A DNA stretch of 64,000 nt, from the NCBI RefSeq assembly GCF_028502605.1, contig NC_079234.1, positions 1,364,001 through 1,428,000 on the forward strand. Direction: 5' to 3'. The DNA is from Trichoderma breve (taxonomy: Eukaryota > Ascomycota > Sordariomycetes > Hypocreales > Hypocreaceae). The position numbers and the translations under genes were made by a program. Of the stretch, positions 46,182 through 58,397 are shown piece after piece. Under the pieces are notes generated by a model. That model was not told the DNA's origin. It ran no database searches and saw only the letters and a list, made by a program, of their open reading frames with translations. Positions within the stretch are counted from its first letter, which is position 1, and each line of letters begins with the position of its first letter.

Positions 46182-48096
46182 ATTGATGGAGGACAGATTG
46201 TGGTCAAAATAATTTCTAAAATGAATAGATCTGCTTGCCTGCATATACGGCGTGCAGAATAGGGAATGGAAACATGAGGGTATGAGACATGTTTATATAA
46301 TAAAATGGGGTGGAAATAATACATGTAGTCTGTTATGCTCGTTTGCCACGCGGCACTACCACGTCGTTACAGGTCAGCTTCTTTCCGATCAAGAATTATT
46401 TTTGTGTTACAAAGGTCAAAACAGGAGAACAAGGTACAGCATACAACGCTCGTGACTATGAGACCATGAAAGCTGAGACCGGGGTCATGCAGCAATGTTT
46501 TGGCGCATCAACAAGAGCCTGGAACTACCTGGGCGACACAAATCTGAAGCCGCTGCATGACACTACTCTATGTAAGTGTCTCACCGGTCAATGGCCCCAA
46601 CCATTGAAAGAGAAGATTTGTCGGGAAGAGGTACCTGCGAGTGTCGTTTGGAGCGATCTAGTTTCCAGGGACAAGGAACGTGCAGCCGGTGAAAGCAATT
46701 GTGCGTAAGGCTCATGCATCTCAGCCGCGTCTCCGCTATAGCCCATAAGAGCAAGATACGTATGTTATTATGAAGCATTGAGCATTAGAAACTCCATTTG
46801 TCACAAATCATTTGAATCTAGATACAGGCTTAGGTTTATGAAAGCCATGTGCTCTACCATTTTTTCCTGTCACATAGAGGTGAGTGGATTGGCTGCTAGT
46901 TAGATGATAGAGGCTTGCCCAAGGATGCATTTCACGCCATTTGCGTAACAGAGGCGGTTCTCTGGAGAGCTGAGTAAATTGTGTTTGTGTTCTTATGCCG
47001 TGCACTTATGCTGTGCAAACGCATCCATTGTATAATTGTCACCTACTCTCAAGAGATCTTACATTATTAAGTACTACGAGGAAGAACAATAGCGTCGATG
47101 GGCGTCATGCTACCCCACCGCAAGATGCACTTCAATCGTGACTGACATTGATGTCAGGGCTGAGGCAAAGACTCTCTCCCATTCGTGGTCTGGAACAGAC
47201 AGGATCTAAGCCTAGGTCCATCACTCGGAGATCTTTGCCGGCTTTGTCATTTGCAGTCTGTTAAAATGACCACGCAGTCGTAAGTGAGGATATTATTGGT
47301 GATTTTGACGAGACAGCATCTGGAGCGGCATCCGCGGTTTGTAAATATACACATCCTTGCATTTTACTCCCTTACATTCCTGGAGCCAGCGATTGCATTG
47401 CACTGGCCATGCAAAAGCGCATGAATTGACCCTGCATTTATACGTGGCATTCAAATTTCGCCGTTCTAATATCCTGCCTGCATTGCCCTTACATCATGTT
47501 GCCAACATAGCCTGACCACTCACTCACACTCCTCGCCCATGCTCTATCTTGATCTGAGACATTGTAGCTGGTCCAACTCACTGACCGGCGGGGTAGACAA
47601 GGTCCATATCTTTCCAGCAAACCCATCAGAAGCTATTAATTTGATTCAGCTTCGAGATGCGCGTACGTGTCCCGATATTATTGGAACTAAGCAAGCCGTG
47701 CCACGTTAAAAGGAAGAAAAAGCCGCCGTCGGATTGCAAAAGGACCAATTAAGTATACACTTACGCATACCAATCACCAGTTCACGCTGAAATTGGAGGC
47801 ATAGCATCTCGTAAAGCATCACATTTGGTTTGGAATAGAATGCTTCGCTATGCAAATACGATGCCAGCGAGTAATACGGCGGCCCGCGTGCAAGAGGTAG
47901 ATGATGTTAACGACAAGCCAAAGACAATAGGCATACTGAGAAATAACATTACGCACGTAAAATAGAAGTCAGTGAGGACAAGAAGGTGGGCATGTGAGTC
48001 TAAGATGACCCAAAACTCATAATGTGAAATAAAGGAAACAGTTTCCGCATGTAGTAAGCTCTGTATATAACGTAGCGATGGTCCATGGCAGAGCCT
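46182..48096. other. Long intergenic region
   Basis: About 1.9 kb. A 132-codon frame at 46310-46708 has no domain or splicing context that supports it. No RNA gene or repeat is recognised. Confidence 0.45.
46291..46299 (-). promoter_or_regulatory. TATA-like box
   Basis: Minus strand TATATAAAC, about 110 nt upstream of the ATG at 46181. Confidence 0.4.
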
Positions 48097-49548
48097 TTAA
48101 GGCACACTCACCTCCTCACGTCGAATATCTACATATTTATCCAACTCCTCGTGATCAATCGGCTTCACCCCATCGAGCAGCATCCACCAGCCTGATCGTG
48201 GCTGGAAAGTGTCAAATACCCCTTTGCTCTCACTGGCAGTTGCTGTCATACCCACAGAACCTGCTATAACGGTTGTGTCATAGTCAAGCATTGTCGACGT
48301 ATCCAGGACTTTGACGGGGACTTCGACCACAGCCTGTGGCACGTCTTTAGCCCTGATGATTGGGAAAACAACGTCATCAATAACGAGTCTCTTCCTGTCT
48401 TCATCTCCTTCTCCGTCGAACGAGAATAATTTTATGTTTTCGTCTGTGTACTGACGAATCATCTTGCCTTCTTTATCCCAGAAGCAGAATGCCGTTATCC
48501 ATCCGGATAGCGTGTCAACTCCTCGTCCTGATGCCTCAGCACCAGCTCTGTGGACTGCCTTCATCCAAAACTCCTTTGTATCTCCGTCGTCTGGTCGATC
48601 AAATGTTTCAATCATTTTTTCCACTACTTTAACGAGTAGTTTGCTCCATTCGGCAGGCTCATCACCGAATGTCGCAAGTTTAGGTAGTTTCCCAAGGAGC
48701 TTTACCCAATCTTCTCTCTCACCTACAAGTGTGACGCTTGGGAATCCACAACCGCATAGTACAATGTACTCAAAATATGCCTTTGTAGTTGCCATCATAA
48801 CCATTGCCGCGACGCTGATATCATTGTCGGTCGTTGTGGAAAAGTCGGGTAACATCCAGCTTTGAAGGTCTGGATCCCGCACATTTTTTTGGATTAAATT
48901 GGTAAAGAGTTTTGCCGCGTATGGTATGTCAAGATTGATCATGGTCTGAGGTGACAAGTCGATGACGAGTTGTTTCTTGCCATCATGTGCAACGAATAAG
49001 CTTCTCAACTCTTCAGCATGTGCATTGATATAAAAGCTGAGCTGGACTGTAATAGCCAACCAGATGTCATCAGGACGGAGGACGAGATGAAGATCTTGCT
49101 GAAACGCTCGGATAATTCCATCAACAAAACCATTCCCATAAGGTACCACGGCTAGCCGGCTGTTTCTATTGATATCCCCGAAGGAGTGATGTAGGACAAC
49201 GCGCGACTCTGGACCCTTTGGCTTGTTTGTCTCCGTTGCTTCTCTCATCCATTCATCATCGCTTGGTATATGTGTCCAACCTTTGGACGCCCTCTGGAGG
49301 AAGTGGGCCGATGAATTGGACATCTCATCTTTGTTAGAACCGACGACCTCAGGGTTCGGTCTCGTCACCACGCTTGCCTTATATACGGGCAGGGGGATGT
49401 CTGGTTCCTGTTCTGGTTCTGGTTCGGTAGATTCAGGAGGGAAATAGCGGAGGAGTAGGTTTTTGGTAAATAGGGGGCTTGCTATTACAGCAATCAAGCC
49501 GCAAAGGAGAGTTAGCCTCCAGCTGAAACGCAGGCTTTCACGATTCAT
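48097..49548 (-). CDS. DUF4419 protein with N-terminal membrane anchor
   Basis: A single exon of 483 residues from ATG 49548. A hydrophobic helix near the N-terminus (about residues 10-28, LTLLCGLIAVIASPLF) after a few basic residues looks like a type II signal anchor. A short Pro/Glu repeat (EPEPEQEP) follows. From about residue 118 the DUF4419 signature is clear: HHSFGDINRNSRLAVVPYGN, then GIIRAFQQDLHLVLRPDDIW and LSFYINAHAEELR. The function of DUF4419 is not known. The last codons overlap a good 5' splice signal (GAG|GTGAGT at about 48107-48112), so a further small 3' exon is possible. The window downstream shows no obvious continuation. Confidence 0.85.
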   Translation of the reverse strand: MNRESLRFSWRLTLLCGLIAVIASPLFTKNLLLRYFPPESTEPEPEQEPDIPLPVYKASVVTRPNPEVVGSNKDEMSNSSAHFLQRASKGWTHIPSDDEWMREATETNKPKGPESRVVLHHSFGDINRNSRLAVVPYGNGFVDGIIRAFQQDLHLVLRPDDIWLAITVQLSFYINAHAEELRSLFVAHDGKKQLVIDLSPQTMINLDIPYAAKLFTNLIQKNVRDPDLQSWMLPDFSTTTDNDISVAAMVMMATTKAYFEYIVLCGCGFPSVTLVGEREDWVKLLGKLPKLATFGDEPAEWSKLLVKVVEKMIETFDRPDDGDTKEFWMKAVHRAGAEASGRGVDTLSGWITAFCFWDKEGKMIRQYTDENIKLFSFDGEGDEDRKRLVIDDVVFPIIRAKDVPQAVVEVPVKVLDTSTMLDYDTTVIAGSVGMTATASESKGVFDTFQPRSGWWMLLDGVKPIDHEELDKYVDIRREEVSVP

Positions 49549-50293
49549 TTTGGTGGAAGTGAGAAGCCAGATGTGATTTTGACAATTTCCTTCAAGCAGA
49601 GAGTCGGGATTCTCTCATTTTAAGGCTGGTGAGAAAGGCCAGATGGCCGACTTCACTGCCGTTCTGTATTCGTGTCAACAACGCGATAGCCTATCTGTCG
49701 GCTTCAAAAATTCCCTGTACCTTGCACGCCAAGCTCACGCATTTGGGGCATATCAACGGATACAAGGATACAGCTCCGAACCAATTGGCATCGTTCATCC
49801 CAAGTTTATTGAACTAGTCTAGGAGAGCTTAAGTGTAACTCTAAATGCTGATGGATGAGACTCCACCGAGTGCAAATTACGGGATGAACTTGTCAAGTTT
49901 TCAGGCCATTTTCCAAGCTACTGTACTAGAATGGCGCTGTGTTTGGACCCTGTATGTGATCAGTAACCTCAGCAATTCAGCTCAGTTTTCGGCTGCTTCG
50001 TTAGGTGTTGCACAGAGAGGAGATATTCAGAGCAGTTTTTGGTGCGTCATCTTGCTAATTTAAGTTTGTAATCTCATAAGATGTAAAAAGCAACTTTTAA
50101 TTGATCTATTAGGCATTCTATTCTTAATCTCGTAAATCTATAGCGTCTCGTGGTATTGTTTCTATAGCTGCACCCTTCTAATACGAGAAATCCCCCCATC
50201 GTATGTTGTAAGACTCCGCTAATTCGACAAGTCACCTTCTCCTGTATTATCATTTGCATGTAAAGAAAAAGTCATGAATCAAGTCCCAGACAT
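49549..50293. other. Intergenic region
   Basis: About 745 bp between two co-oriented minus-strand genes. Small open frames only; nothing supported. Confidence 0.4.
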
Positions 50294-50944
50294 TTAAGCA
50301 CTGGCGGCGATCTGGGCCTTGTGGACAGCGACAACTTCGGCCTCATCCTTGATAGTCTTGATGGCGGCAGGGCGGGCCTCAAGGCGGGCCTTCCAAGCGG
50401 CGAGGTTCTCAAGGTGGGACAGGTCGACACCAGAGCGGGAGTTCCAGAAAGTGCCCCAGACATAAGCGTCGGCAACAGTGAGGTTGTCACCGAACAGGTA
50501 AGGGGTCTTGGCCAGGCGGTCATCAAGGAGCTTGTAGGCCTTCTGGAGCTTGTTGGAGTGGAACTCAACACCCTCAGGGGTCATGAGCTTGCGCATGAGA
50601 GGAATGTGCTTCTGAGCAATCTCAGTGGCCAGCTGAACGAGGAACTGGTCGTACTTGACACGTTCCAGGGTCCCTGCAGCAGGGACCAGACCAGCCTCGG
50701 GCTTCTGATCGGCGAAGTATGAGCAGATGACGACGGTCTCGGAGATGATGTCTTTGGTCTCGTTGTCCAGCTTCAGAGCAGGGACGTAGAGAAGAGGGTT
50801 GACAGCAGCAAAGTCCTCGCCACTGGAAGTGCTCTTGCCGAAGACATCAAAGTGAACAAGCTGGTGCTCAATGCCAAGCTCATTGGCGATCAGCTGAGCG
50901 GCGCGAGAGCAGGTGTCGTCGGCGATGTAGAGAGTAGGAGCCAT
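50294..50944 (-). CDS. Glutathione S-transferase
   Basis: A single exon of 216 residues. The N-terminal thioredoxin-like domain (about 1-82: TLYIADDTCSRAAQLIANEL, then NPLLYVPALKLDN and the SETVVICSYFAD stretch) and the helical C-terminal domain (LFGDNLTVADAYVWGTFW, the N-capping box region) are complete. The Cys-Ser at residues 12-13 sits where beta-class and bacterial-type enzymes have their catalytic Cys. Third-position C/G bias is far stronger than in neighbouring genes, which suggests high expression. A TATATAA box lies about 138 nt upstream. It probably conjugates glutathione to electrophiles in the cytosol; the substrate is unknown. Confidence 0.92.
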   Translation of the reverse strand: MAPTLYIADDTCSRAAQLIANELGIEHQLVHFDVFGKSTSSGEDFAAVNPLLYVPALKLDNETKDIISETVVICSYFADQKPEAGLVPAAGTLERVKYDQFLVQLATEIAQKHIPLMRKLMTPEGVEFHSNKLQKAYKLLDDRLAKTPYLFGDNLTVADAYVWGTFWNSRSGVDLSHLENLAAWKARLEARPAAIKTIKDEAEVVAVHKAQIAASA

Positions 50945-51998
50945 TGCAAGGCTTATAGTTGGTAAGACTTAGAAGAGGCTTGATAGTTGGTTTCTGTTTG
51001 TTTTAAGGTAGTTGAGTTGTTGATTGGATTGAAAGCGATGCAAAATGAATTGAACACTGAGTCCCGGATCAAGCAGGGCACTTATATACTTATTGTTGCC
51101 CATTGTTGAGCACCGAATTGAAAACCGAGTTGAGGTCCAAGTCGCACACCGCAGCTTCGATGTTTCGCCATTACTACCAACATACTTACACCCATTAGAA
51201 AATTGCAAAAGAGCATGGCAACTATTTGCACCTGAAGCGGGGAGCCCGGCCAGTAAAAACACAACAACCAGCGTAGGGCACTGTGCTAGACACGGACGGC
51301 CTTAGGCTGCGGAGCTGTTAGCTGGTACTCAGTAAAGTTGGGAAGAAAATGCGATGGGCCGAGGGGCTTCTTTAGCTGCAATTGTCAGCAGTTCGCCTCA
51401 CAAATGTTTGCGGCGGTTTCACAGTGGATTACTATAGTTGAGGGAATTCCGCAAGCAAAACAGGAGAGGGCAAGAAATTGCATCGAAGCGGCGGGCCCTC
51501 GATTTTATATATTCATGCACTTATAAGGCCTGCCGCCTTGATTATGAATACAAGACATGGCGCAATACATTTTAAATTGGACATCATTAACTGTCGATAA
51601 CTTCACGGGCGAGGATTGGACAACTAGCTGGTAGAGATTGCACACTTCTGCATTGAATGCTACGCTGCTCTGGGGAACCCTTGAACAAATCGTGTTGTTG
51701 TTGTGTTGCAACGAGATTTTAGTGTTACGGTCGCCGAATCACTGCAGGTGGTGTGTCGAAAGCAACCAATAGGCACTTACATGTGAAAAATGACAGCAAG
51801 ATCTGATATCTAGGCACATATACGACAGATGCGAGCCGTTACATTGACAGAAGTGCTTTTAGCATATCTATGGGATAAAACTAACGCTGAGACAGAAAAT
51901 CGCATAAATATTAACAAGATGCCCATGCCAAAAATGTACTCTTAAAATTCCAGTTGACCAGAATCACACCAACATAGCTAGCTCATATCTCCCAGGCA
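50945..51998. other. Intergenic region (GST promoter and downstream flank of Zn2Cys6 gene)
   Basis: About 1.05 kb. The GST TATA box is the only element I can name. Confidence 0.4.
51082..51088 (-). promoter_or_regulatory. TATA box of the GST gene
   Basis: Minus strand TATATAA, about 138 nt before the ATG at 50944; a plausible core element for a strongly expressed gene. Confidence 0.45.
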
Positions 51999-54129
51999 TC
52001 AATTTGTCCGAGTATTCCTGTTCCATCCCTGATGCAGCCTGTTGATATGGCTTGCTGTTGGCCATCCTGTATCTGCCTCAACATCTTGTAAGAGCTGAAC
52101 AACAGCTGTCCGTAATCGTGGCTCCACCAAGCATTGTCCAGCTAGGAAGAGTGGCTGCACTGAGTGTATCCGAGCGGTAGGGCCTGGTCGGCCAGCTGCA
52201 ATCCCGCATATCTTTGTACAATGGTCCTCTATGTCCGTCAATATCTCGCGGTAATAAAGCAGCATCGTCTGGGGGTTTGATTGGTCGGTCGGTTTAGCCA
52301 GGAGTAAAAGGATGCGAGCAAAGTGATAGTATGACAGCGTCGCTGCGGACACTGGTGATGGAAAGAGTATCTCATCAAAGACCGGCTCTACCAGGCCTTG
52401 TGAGAGTGTCAAATGGCTAGAAAGCTTATAGTGAGAATACGGCTCAAATTGTATATCGAGTTGGGCGTGCCACCGATCCAAGGCATTCCAGAGATAGTCC
52501 CAGCTGCTATTCCGGTCCACATCCTTGGTCCCATGATCACGCCGGCTAGGATTAGTGGCAAACTTGTCAATGATTTGAGTTATCAATATAAACAGTTGCA
52601 CCCAGGGTGTCTTGGTCATGAACGGAGGCTCATTGAGACTAAGCCGATCGTCGGAGTCTCCCAGCCCGTTATACGGGATTTCACAATCCAGTATAGATAT
52701 CCTTTTTTGATCATATGAGCTAAGAAGATCGTGGGGCAAGCAGTGCCAGTAGCTGGCCGAAGCCGCAGGGCTGCCGTGAAATTTGAAGGGTGTGAATGGC
52801 GGCTGTGATGTTGAGCCATCGTTGGGGTATCTTACTAGCTGGCTCTTTATCTCCCGGATCCGCCTACAGTCGAGGTTAGATTTGCTGACGTCTTTTCAAT
52901 AATAATCAACTCATGAGGTTCGCCGGTCTTTTTGCAGAGCAAACACCATGAGAAATATCAACAATTGCTGGGGTGGGGCATTGAGAATGATTCTGCTTGC
53001 AGACATAAGGCAGGTACTTACGTGTAAAATTCATCATAATTCGAGTCAATCATTTCATAAACGGTTAAAATAGCATTGCTGGCCACTGCAACGTCCGTCA
53101 AGATCAAACTAGCTTCAGTAGTGTAAAGCGGGGACGAGTCCTGCGAGTGTGTAGCTGCTTGATGGTAGTAGCTGGCAGCTTTGAAGGCCCAGTCAACATT
53201 GCCTGCACTGGGATAAAGCTCCGTCAAAGCCAGGGTGCTCATGGGGCCGCAGTTAGTAGCTCGGAAGCCGCCCAGGTTGCTCAAATGCTTAGCAGCAAGT
53301 GCCGCTATTGCGTATTTGAGCACGGGGTGAGTCCCAACCAGACGAGGGACACAAGTCTGGAAGAAGCATTTGTCTCCGAATATATCTAACCTGATGTTGT
53401 CCATTAGAAAGTTAAATGGCAGTCCGTGGCCAGGATGGAGACATACCATGGAGCCAGATTGTCCGTATAGTGCCGGAGGAGGAAAACAATCTCCTGTTCG
53501 CTCTCAAGCATAAACTCCGAGGCTAAAGCAGCAAGCCCCATCTCAAACTCGCCAGTTGATCCAGAGGATATCAATCCCGGGGATTCCTCAGGGGCGGGTA
53601 AAGGAGCTCCGAAGTGACCAGGCTGCAGGCCAACAACACTCGCTTCGTTGACATGATGATCGCCGAGATCGAAGTCCAATTCGACCTGAAGGGGCATAGA
53701 TGAATCCAAGTTATGTAGGGCATCATCGGATGCTTTGGGGAACTCCAATGGCGAAATATCCAAATGCTCTTGCCTCTGGCTGGTCGACACCGTGTTGGTG
53801 CGGCGGATTTCTATGACAGCGTCTTCATTTGTCTCGGTTATTTTCCCAGTAGATGTCTTTGCATCATGCGCTTTGGCTTCTCGTATAGATTGCCTCTTCT
53901 GTCTCTTGCGAGGCGGCTTGGCCCCATTGTTGATGAACTTCCAGTCCTCTGGGTATCCCGGACACTCATGCTTACTAGACACACACTGCTTGCAGTTGGG
54001 TCTTGTCGCATCACACTGGTGCTGCCAGTTAGGGTCTCCGTAGCAAAGTCAACACCAAGGGAGACGCCGGAAAGCACATACCTTGATGTGTCGCTGCCTG
54101 CATCGTTGACACGCTGATCCGGGGGACAT
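51999..54129 (-). CDS. Zn(II)2Cys6 transcription factor
   Basis: Exons 54082-54129, 53447-54015, 53022-53390 and 51999-52863 (right to left) give 616 residues. The six-cysteine cluster opens in exon 1 (ACQRCRQRHIK) and is completed in exon 2 (CDATRPNCKQCVSSKHEC); the acceptor at 54016 was chosen because it gives exact C-x2-C-x6-C-x6-C-x2-C-x6-C spacing. A basic segment (PPRKRQKRQSIREAK) and an acidic linker follow. The C-terminal two thirds resemble the fungal_trans_2 regulatory domain (NLAPWLDIFGDKCFFQTCVP, KYAIAALAAKHLSN, SAATLSYYHFARILLLLAKP). Intron 3 (52864-53021, 158 nt) is longer than the others, so a small missed exon there is possible. It is a nuclear regulator of unknown target. Confidence 0.85.
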
Positions 54130-54670
54130 TGCCGTTCGCAGTCTACGTTTACTGGTTCATACAGCAGTCAACCAGTGTATGTTATGCCCCTCTCTCAGCT
54201 AACAACAACAGCCGTGCGAAGTGTTGGTGGCGGGCGGTGGAGGATGTTACCCATTGAGGTAACAGCTCAAGCTTTGGCAGAATCAGGAGATGTACGGAGT
54301 GTGGAATGAAGAATTGGCAAGACGTAACACAGCTTTATCCATGTCACATGAGGACAAGAAAGAGAAATGCCCAGATTGAGTTTGATCAAGCTCTTTCACT
54401 CACTCCAAGCTGAGCGGCCCAATGTCGGTAGGATGACGTTGCTGCTTTTGGCTAAAGTGTCCGCGTATGCCGGTTTGGGCAAACCTCCCCAGTCCGGCAT
54501 CTCACGGTTCTTTTGCCTCCACATCACTTTTCGAGGGATGCCTGCTGTTAGGTCATAATAGAGCCTGGCCTGGAAATCCTCCACGCTGCTTGTTACAGCC
54601 TGATTCATGAAGGGGCCTTGAATCCTCACCATCCTATCTGATCCATTTCACTACTTTGAAGCAAAGCGCC
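54130..54670. other. Divergent promoter region
   Basis: About 540 bp between the Zn2Cys6 gene and the PHD gene. No element identified. Confidence 0.4.
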
Positions 54671-55570
54671 ATGGCAGAGTCTACACAGTCTCAAGCCAAA
54701 AGACGGCGGACGTCCACCGCGGAGATCAGTAAATATCCCGTCATCGCCGGGTACAGAATCTCTACCTACGCCGCACCAGGGACTATTTTGACCATGAATG
54801 AGCAGAAAATCATATACCATGCATGGAAGAGTGAGTATTTCATGTTTATTTTTTTTATTATAGAAATATTCTCTTCACTGCGAAAGAACACCAAGGCAGA
54901 ATTCCGCGGTCGCAATCATTCTTTATTTGTAATGTTCGTCCTCGCGACGATTCTGCTTATTTGAAGCCGTTGGGCCTGCGTCTACATCCGCGTCGTAATC
55001 CCAATTATTGGTCACACAGTCGAGAATACTGACAGCTAATACTTCATAGAGAGCGGCTCACCACACAATGCATTGTGCTACACCTGTCGCAAACCAGGCA
55101 GCATGCTAAATTGCCCCACGTGCTGCCGGTCATATCACCAAAATTGTGTTGTGCCGAAGGTATCGGAGCGACAAAAGACTTTCTACTGCGATGCATGTAC
55201 CAAGAGAGGGTGGCATATTCAGCCGCCATCATTTGAAGACAATAAATCGAATCACATTCACGCCAAACCAGCTAATGAGTCTGTTCAAAGACCTGCAGCC
55301 GAACCCGAAGAGCCCAAGCCAAATCTGGAGGCTCGTAGAAGTAGCAGGTTGAAGAAGGATATGGCCAAGCCTGACGATACTGAAAGCTCATCTACGAGGG
55401 TAACGTCAAGAAGGTCATCAGAAGGAGATGCGAGCGCAGGTGGACAGGGTGACGTGATGCACTCTCTCCAGAGCCTCCGAGAAAGGGTGACAATTCTCGA
55501 GAAAGAAAACGAGGCATTGCGCCTCAATTCACGCACGAAAAATCCAAGGAAGCGTGAGCGTACCTCATAG
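54671..55570 (+). CDS. PHD-finger protein with C-terminal coiled coil
   Basis: Two exons, 54671-54830 and 55050-55570, joined over a 219-nt intron give 226 residues. A PHD-type zinc finger occupies about residues 60-105 (CYTCRKPGSMLNCPTC, SYHQNC, FYCDAC). This pattern usually reads histone H3 tails in the nucleus. A basic, Ser-rich linker (SSRLKKDM, STRVTSRRSSE) follows, and the C-terminus has a short heptad-like helix (MHSLQSLRERVTILEKENEALRL) and a basic end. The N-terminus also carries a nuclear-localisation-like run (AKRRRTS). The intron is long for this window and also open in frame for a while, so a retained-intron form would end early. Confidence 0.82.
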
Positions 55571-56274
55571 TGGGCAATTAGGGAGGAGAATCTTTTTCAG
55601 TTAATGCAGCGATTGCTTTTTGTTTGACAGCGAGCTACAATACACAAGTTCATTATACTACTACATAAACGAGTTGAAGTTGTGCCCAAGCCCATGATTT
55701 CACAACTGAATCTTCTCTTCAGTAAAGCCTTGTAAGTAAAGTCATCATTGTATCTACCTCAAAATCACCAGAATCCCAGCAGTTAAGGATAAGTATGTTC
55801 TCCATCCTGCTCAAATGTATTAAGCCGACTATACAAGGCCCCGGTCTGGAATATCTACCTTTCTTGGGAAATCTGTATGAAGAATGACGTCAAGGCAATG
55901 CCTTTTCATAAAACATAGTTCAGAATGCTCTCCCAGTCGCGGATGGCATTTCCCTATTGGGCATAAGACACTTAGGCGAGACACCCCGATAGGCAATCCG
56001 AGGCATGGAATCAAGCTTTCGGAGTAGCTTCAGATGGGAACAATGACCATGTTTGTGAAGAATCTACGTATGAGACGAAACTCCATTAATGTTGTGGAAT
56101 GGGTTTAAGAGATAAGAAAAAAGAGAGCCAAGATGAGAACTATAAAGCAGCCTTGGCTCTCCATCATTATGAAGATACTGTCAGACACCAACTCCAACCA
56201 TCAAACAACACAACTCTAAGCCAACAACTTCAAGCAAATCTTCAAGAAAGTCATACGATTGAAAAGCTATAAAA
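55571..56274. other. Intergenic region
   Basis: About 700 bp between co-oriented genes; nothing recognised beyond the leader of the epoxide hydrolase gene. Confidence 0.4.
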
Positions 56275-57692
56275 ATGGCGTCCTTCGCAAGCCTTCCCGC
56301 CAACAGAAAGTCCACTCCAGCTCCCTTTACTGTGTCAGTTCCGGAGCAACAGCTTAGCGACTTTAAAACTATATTGAAGCTATCCAAGATTGGGCCAAAG
56401 ACATACGAAAATGAATTGACAGATGGCCGATTTGGTATAAGCCGAGACTGGCTAGTTCAAGCCAAAGCAGAATGGGAGAACTGGGACTGGTAAGCTCAAG
56501 CTCATAAACAGCACCCGATGGACAGCTTCGCGGCTGACATATTACATGTAGGCGCAAATGTGAAGACCGCATCAACAGCTTTCCCAACTTCACTCTGCCT
56601 ATCAAGGAGGGCGGGGATGTTTTCGATATCCATTTCGTTGCATTGTTCTCTCAAAAGCCCGATGCAATTCCTCTTCTCTGCCTGCACGGCTGGCCGGGTA
56701 ACTTTTTGGAGTTTTATTCCATTCTGGAGATCTTAGCTCAGCACTACACCCCGGAAACACTTCCGTACCATATTGTTGTTCCTTCTTTGCCAGGCTATGC
56801 TTTCTCCTCGCCCCCACCTCTCACACGAGACTTTCAGCTTCAGAACATTGCGAGTATTATGAACACATTGATGATTGAGTTGGGATTTGGCAATGGCTAT
56901 GCAGTTCAGGGTGGAGATATTGGTAGCAAGGTTTCGCGTGTTATGGCTGCAACTTTTGACACTGTCAAGGCTATCCATAGTAAGTTGAGAGCTTTATCAT
57001 TAAAATACGATACTAACGCCCGATATAGTAAACTTCTGCATCATGCCCGAGCCAGAGGATATCAAGGACGCTCAGATTAGCGATATCGAGAAGGAGGGTC
57101 TGAAGCGAGCCGATACTTTCTTGAACCTCGGCTCTTCATATGCTCTTCAACATGCAACCAAGCCCAGTACAATTGGCCTTGTCCTTGCTTCAAACCCAAT
57201 TGCGCTTCTTGCATGGTACGCGACCCTTCAACAATCCCATTCCAGAATGCAAGACAGCTAATCAATTTATTAGGATTGGTGAAAAGTTTCTTGCTTGGAC
57301 CGATGAGGACCCTCCGCTTGATGAGATTCTTACTTCAGTCACGCTATACTGGTTGACTGAGACATTCCCACGATCCATCTACCCATATCGGCAGGTAAAT
57401 GCAGTCTGTTTTGAAAGTATCATTCTTAAACATATGCTGATTAATTTATTAGCTGTTTACCCCCGGCGTTGTTGGAGCTCACGAGAATCCTGAATGGTAC
57501 ATCAAGAAGCATTTTGGCTACTCCTTCTTCCCGAAGGAGCTTGCACCAATCCCTCAATCTTGGGCTAAGACGACTGGCACTCTTGAGTTCTATCGCCAGC
57601 ATGAAAGCGGTGGTCATTTTGCTGCCATGGAAAAGCCCGAAGTTTTACTTGCTGATGTGGAAGATTTCCTGAAGCAAGTTTGGGGGCAGTGA
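56275..57692 (+). CDS. Epoxide hydrolase (EH N-terminal domain type)
   Basis: Five exons, 56275-56489, 56552-56979, 57029-57215, 57274-57394 and 57453-57692, give 396 residues in one frame. The N-terminal EHN domain (PFTVSVPEQQLSDFKTILKL, GISRDWLVQAKAEWENWDW) precedes the alpha/beta-hydrolase core with the oxyanion-hole motif HGWPG at 117-121, the nucleophile Asp194 in GGDIG, and the catalytic His in GGHFAAMEKPEVL near the C-terminus. The family opens epoxides to diols, using Asp as the nucleophile. Length fits fungal microsomal-type enzymes, but no clear membrane anchor is present. It is followed by an NmrA-like gene 700 bp downstream. Substrates could be fungal metabolites or host-derived epoxides. 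Confidence 0.88.
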
Positions 57693-58397
57693 ATGCGACC
57701 TGGATTGTAGGTGGGGTTCATGGCATTTGCCCTCGGTATAATGCGATTTGGTCTGGGATTTCTCTTGGAAATAGCAGGTAGTTATCTGTTTATGTACGAT
57801 ATAAAAGTTCATTTGGTTTGAATAGACGCGCATATTAGATTGCTAGGGTTAGTTGAAGGAGAGTCACCGATGAAACAAAAGTTCAAACAATTTTCTGTTC
57901 CGCTACGGCCAATACCGAAGCTTTATCCACCAAATACAGTCGACTGCTCCACATGACCGCTGCAATATCGGTCATTTATTAATGATGATGTTTTATCGTG
58001 CCAACTTGAACAAATTTATTCGACCACTGAACGATAGATGCTACGTAGACGGTGTCTCAACCAAACATATTCATGCGCCCATCTGACCTGTTGGTTATAC
58101 AAAAATTACCTTTGACAGTTAGCGCTTTAAGCAGATCTGGCTCCGGGCAAAACTAGGCTACATCAGGCAAATTGCGTATGCTGTGGCATCTACAGATTTG
58201 ATGATTGCTAGCTAATAAGGGTAAGATGAGATGACGTCTCTGCTCAATAAGCCCAGAAATGGCAATTCGAAATGTAGGAGGCTTGCCTATATCTCTTTAT
58301 GTATAAGTAGTTGAAAGTGGCTACCATCAACAATACTCATTCACCTATACAATCCTTTAGCCGCAATTTCGTCTGCTACCTTCTACAGAAGCTCACA
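57693..58397. other. Intergenic region
   Basis: About 705 bp between co-oriented genes; no element or gene recognised. Confidence 0.4.

Noticed and set aside
46310..46708. A 132-codon plus-strand frame in the long gap before the DUF4419 gene
   Set aside because: No recognisable domain, no consistent codon bias, no splice or promoter support.
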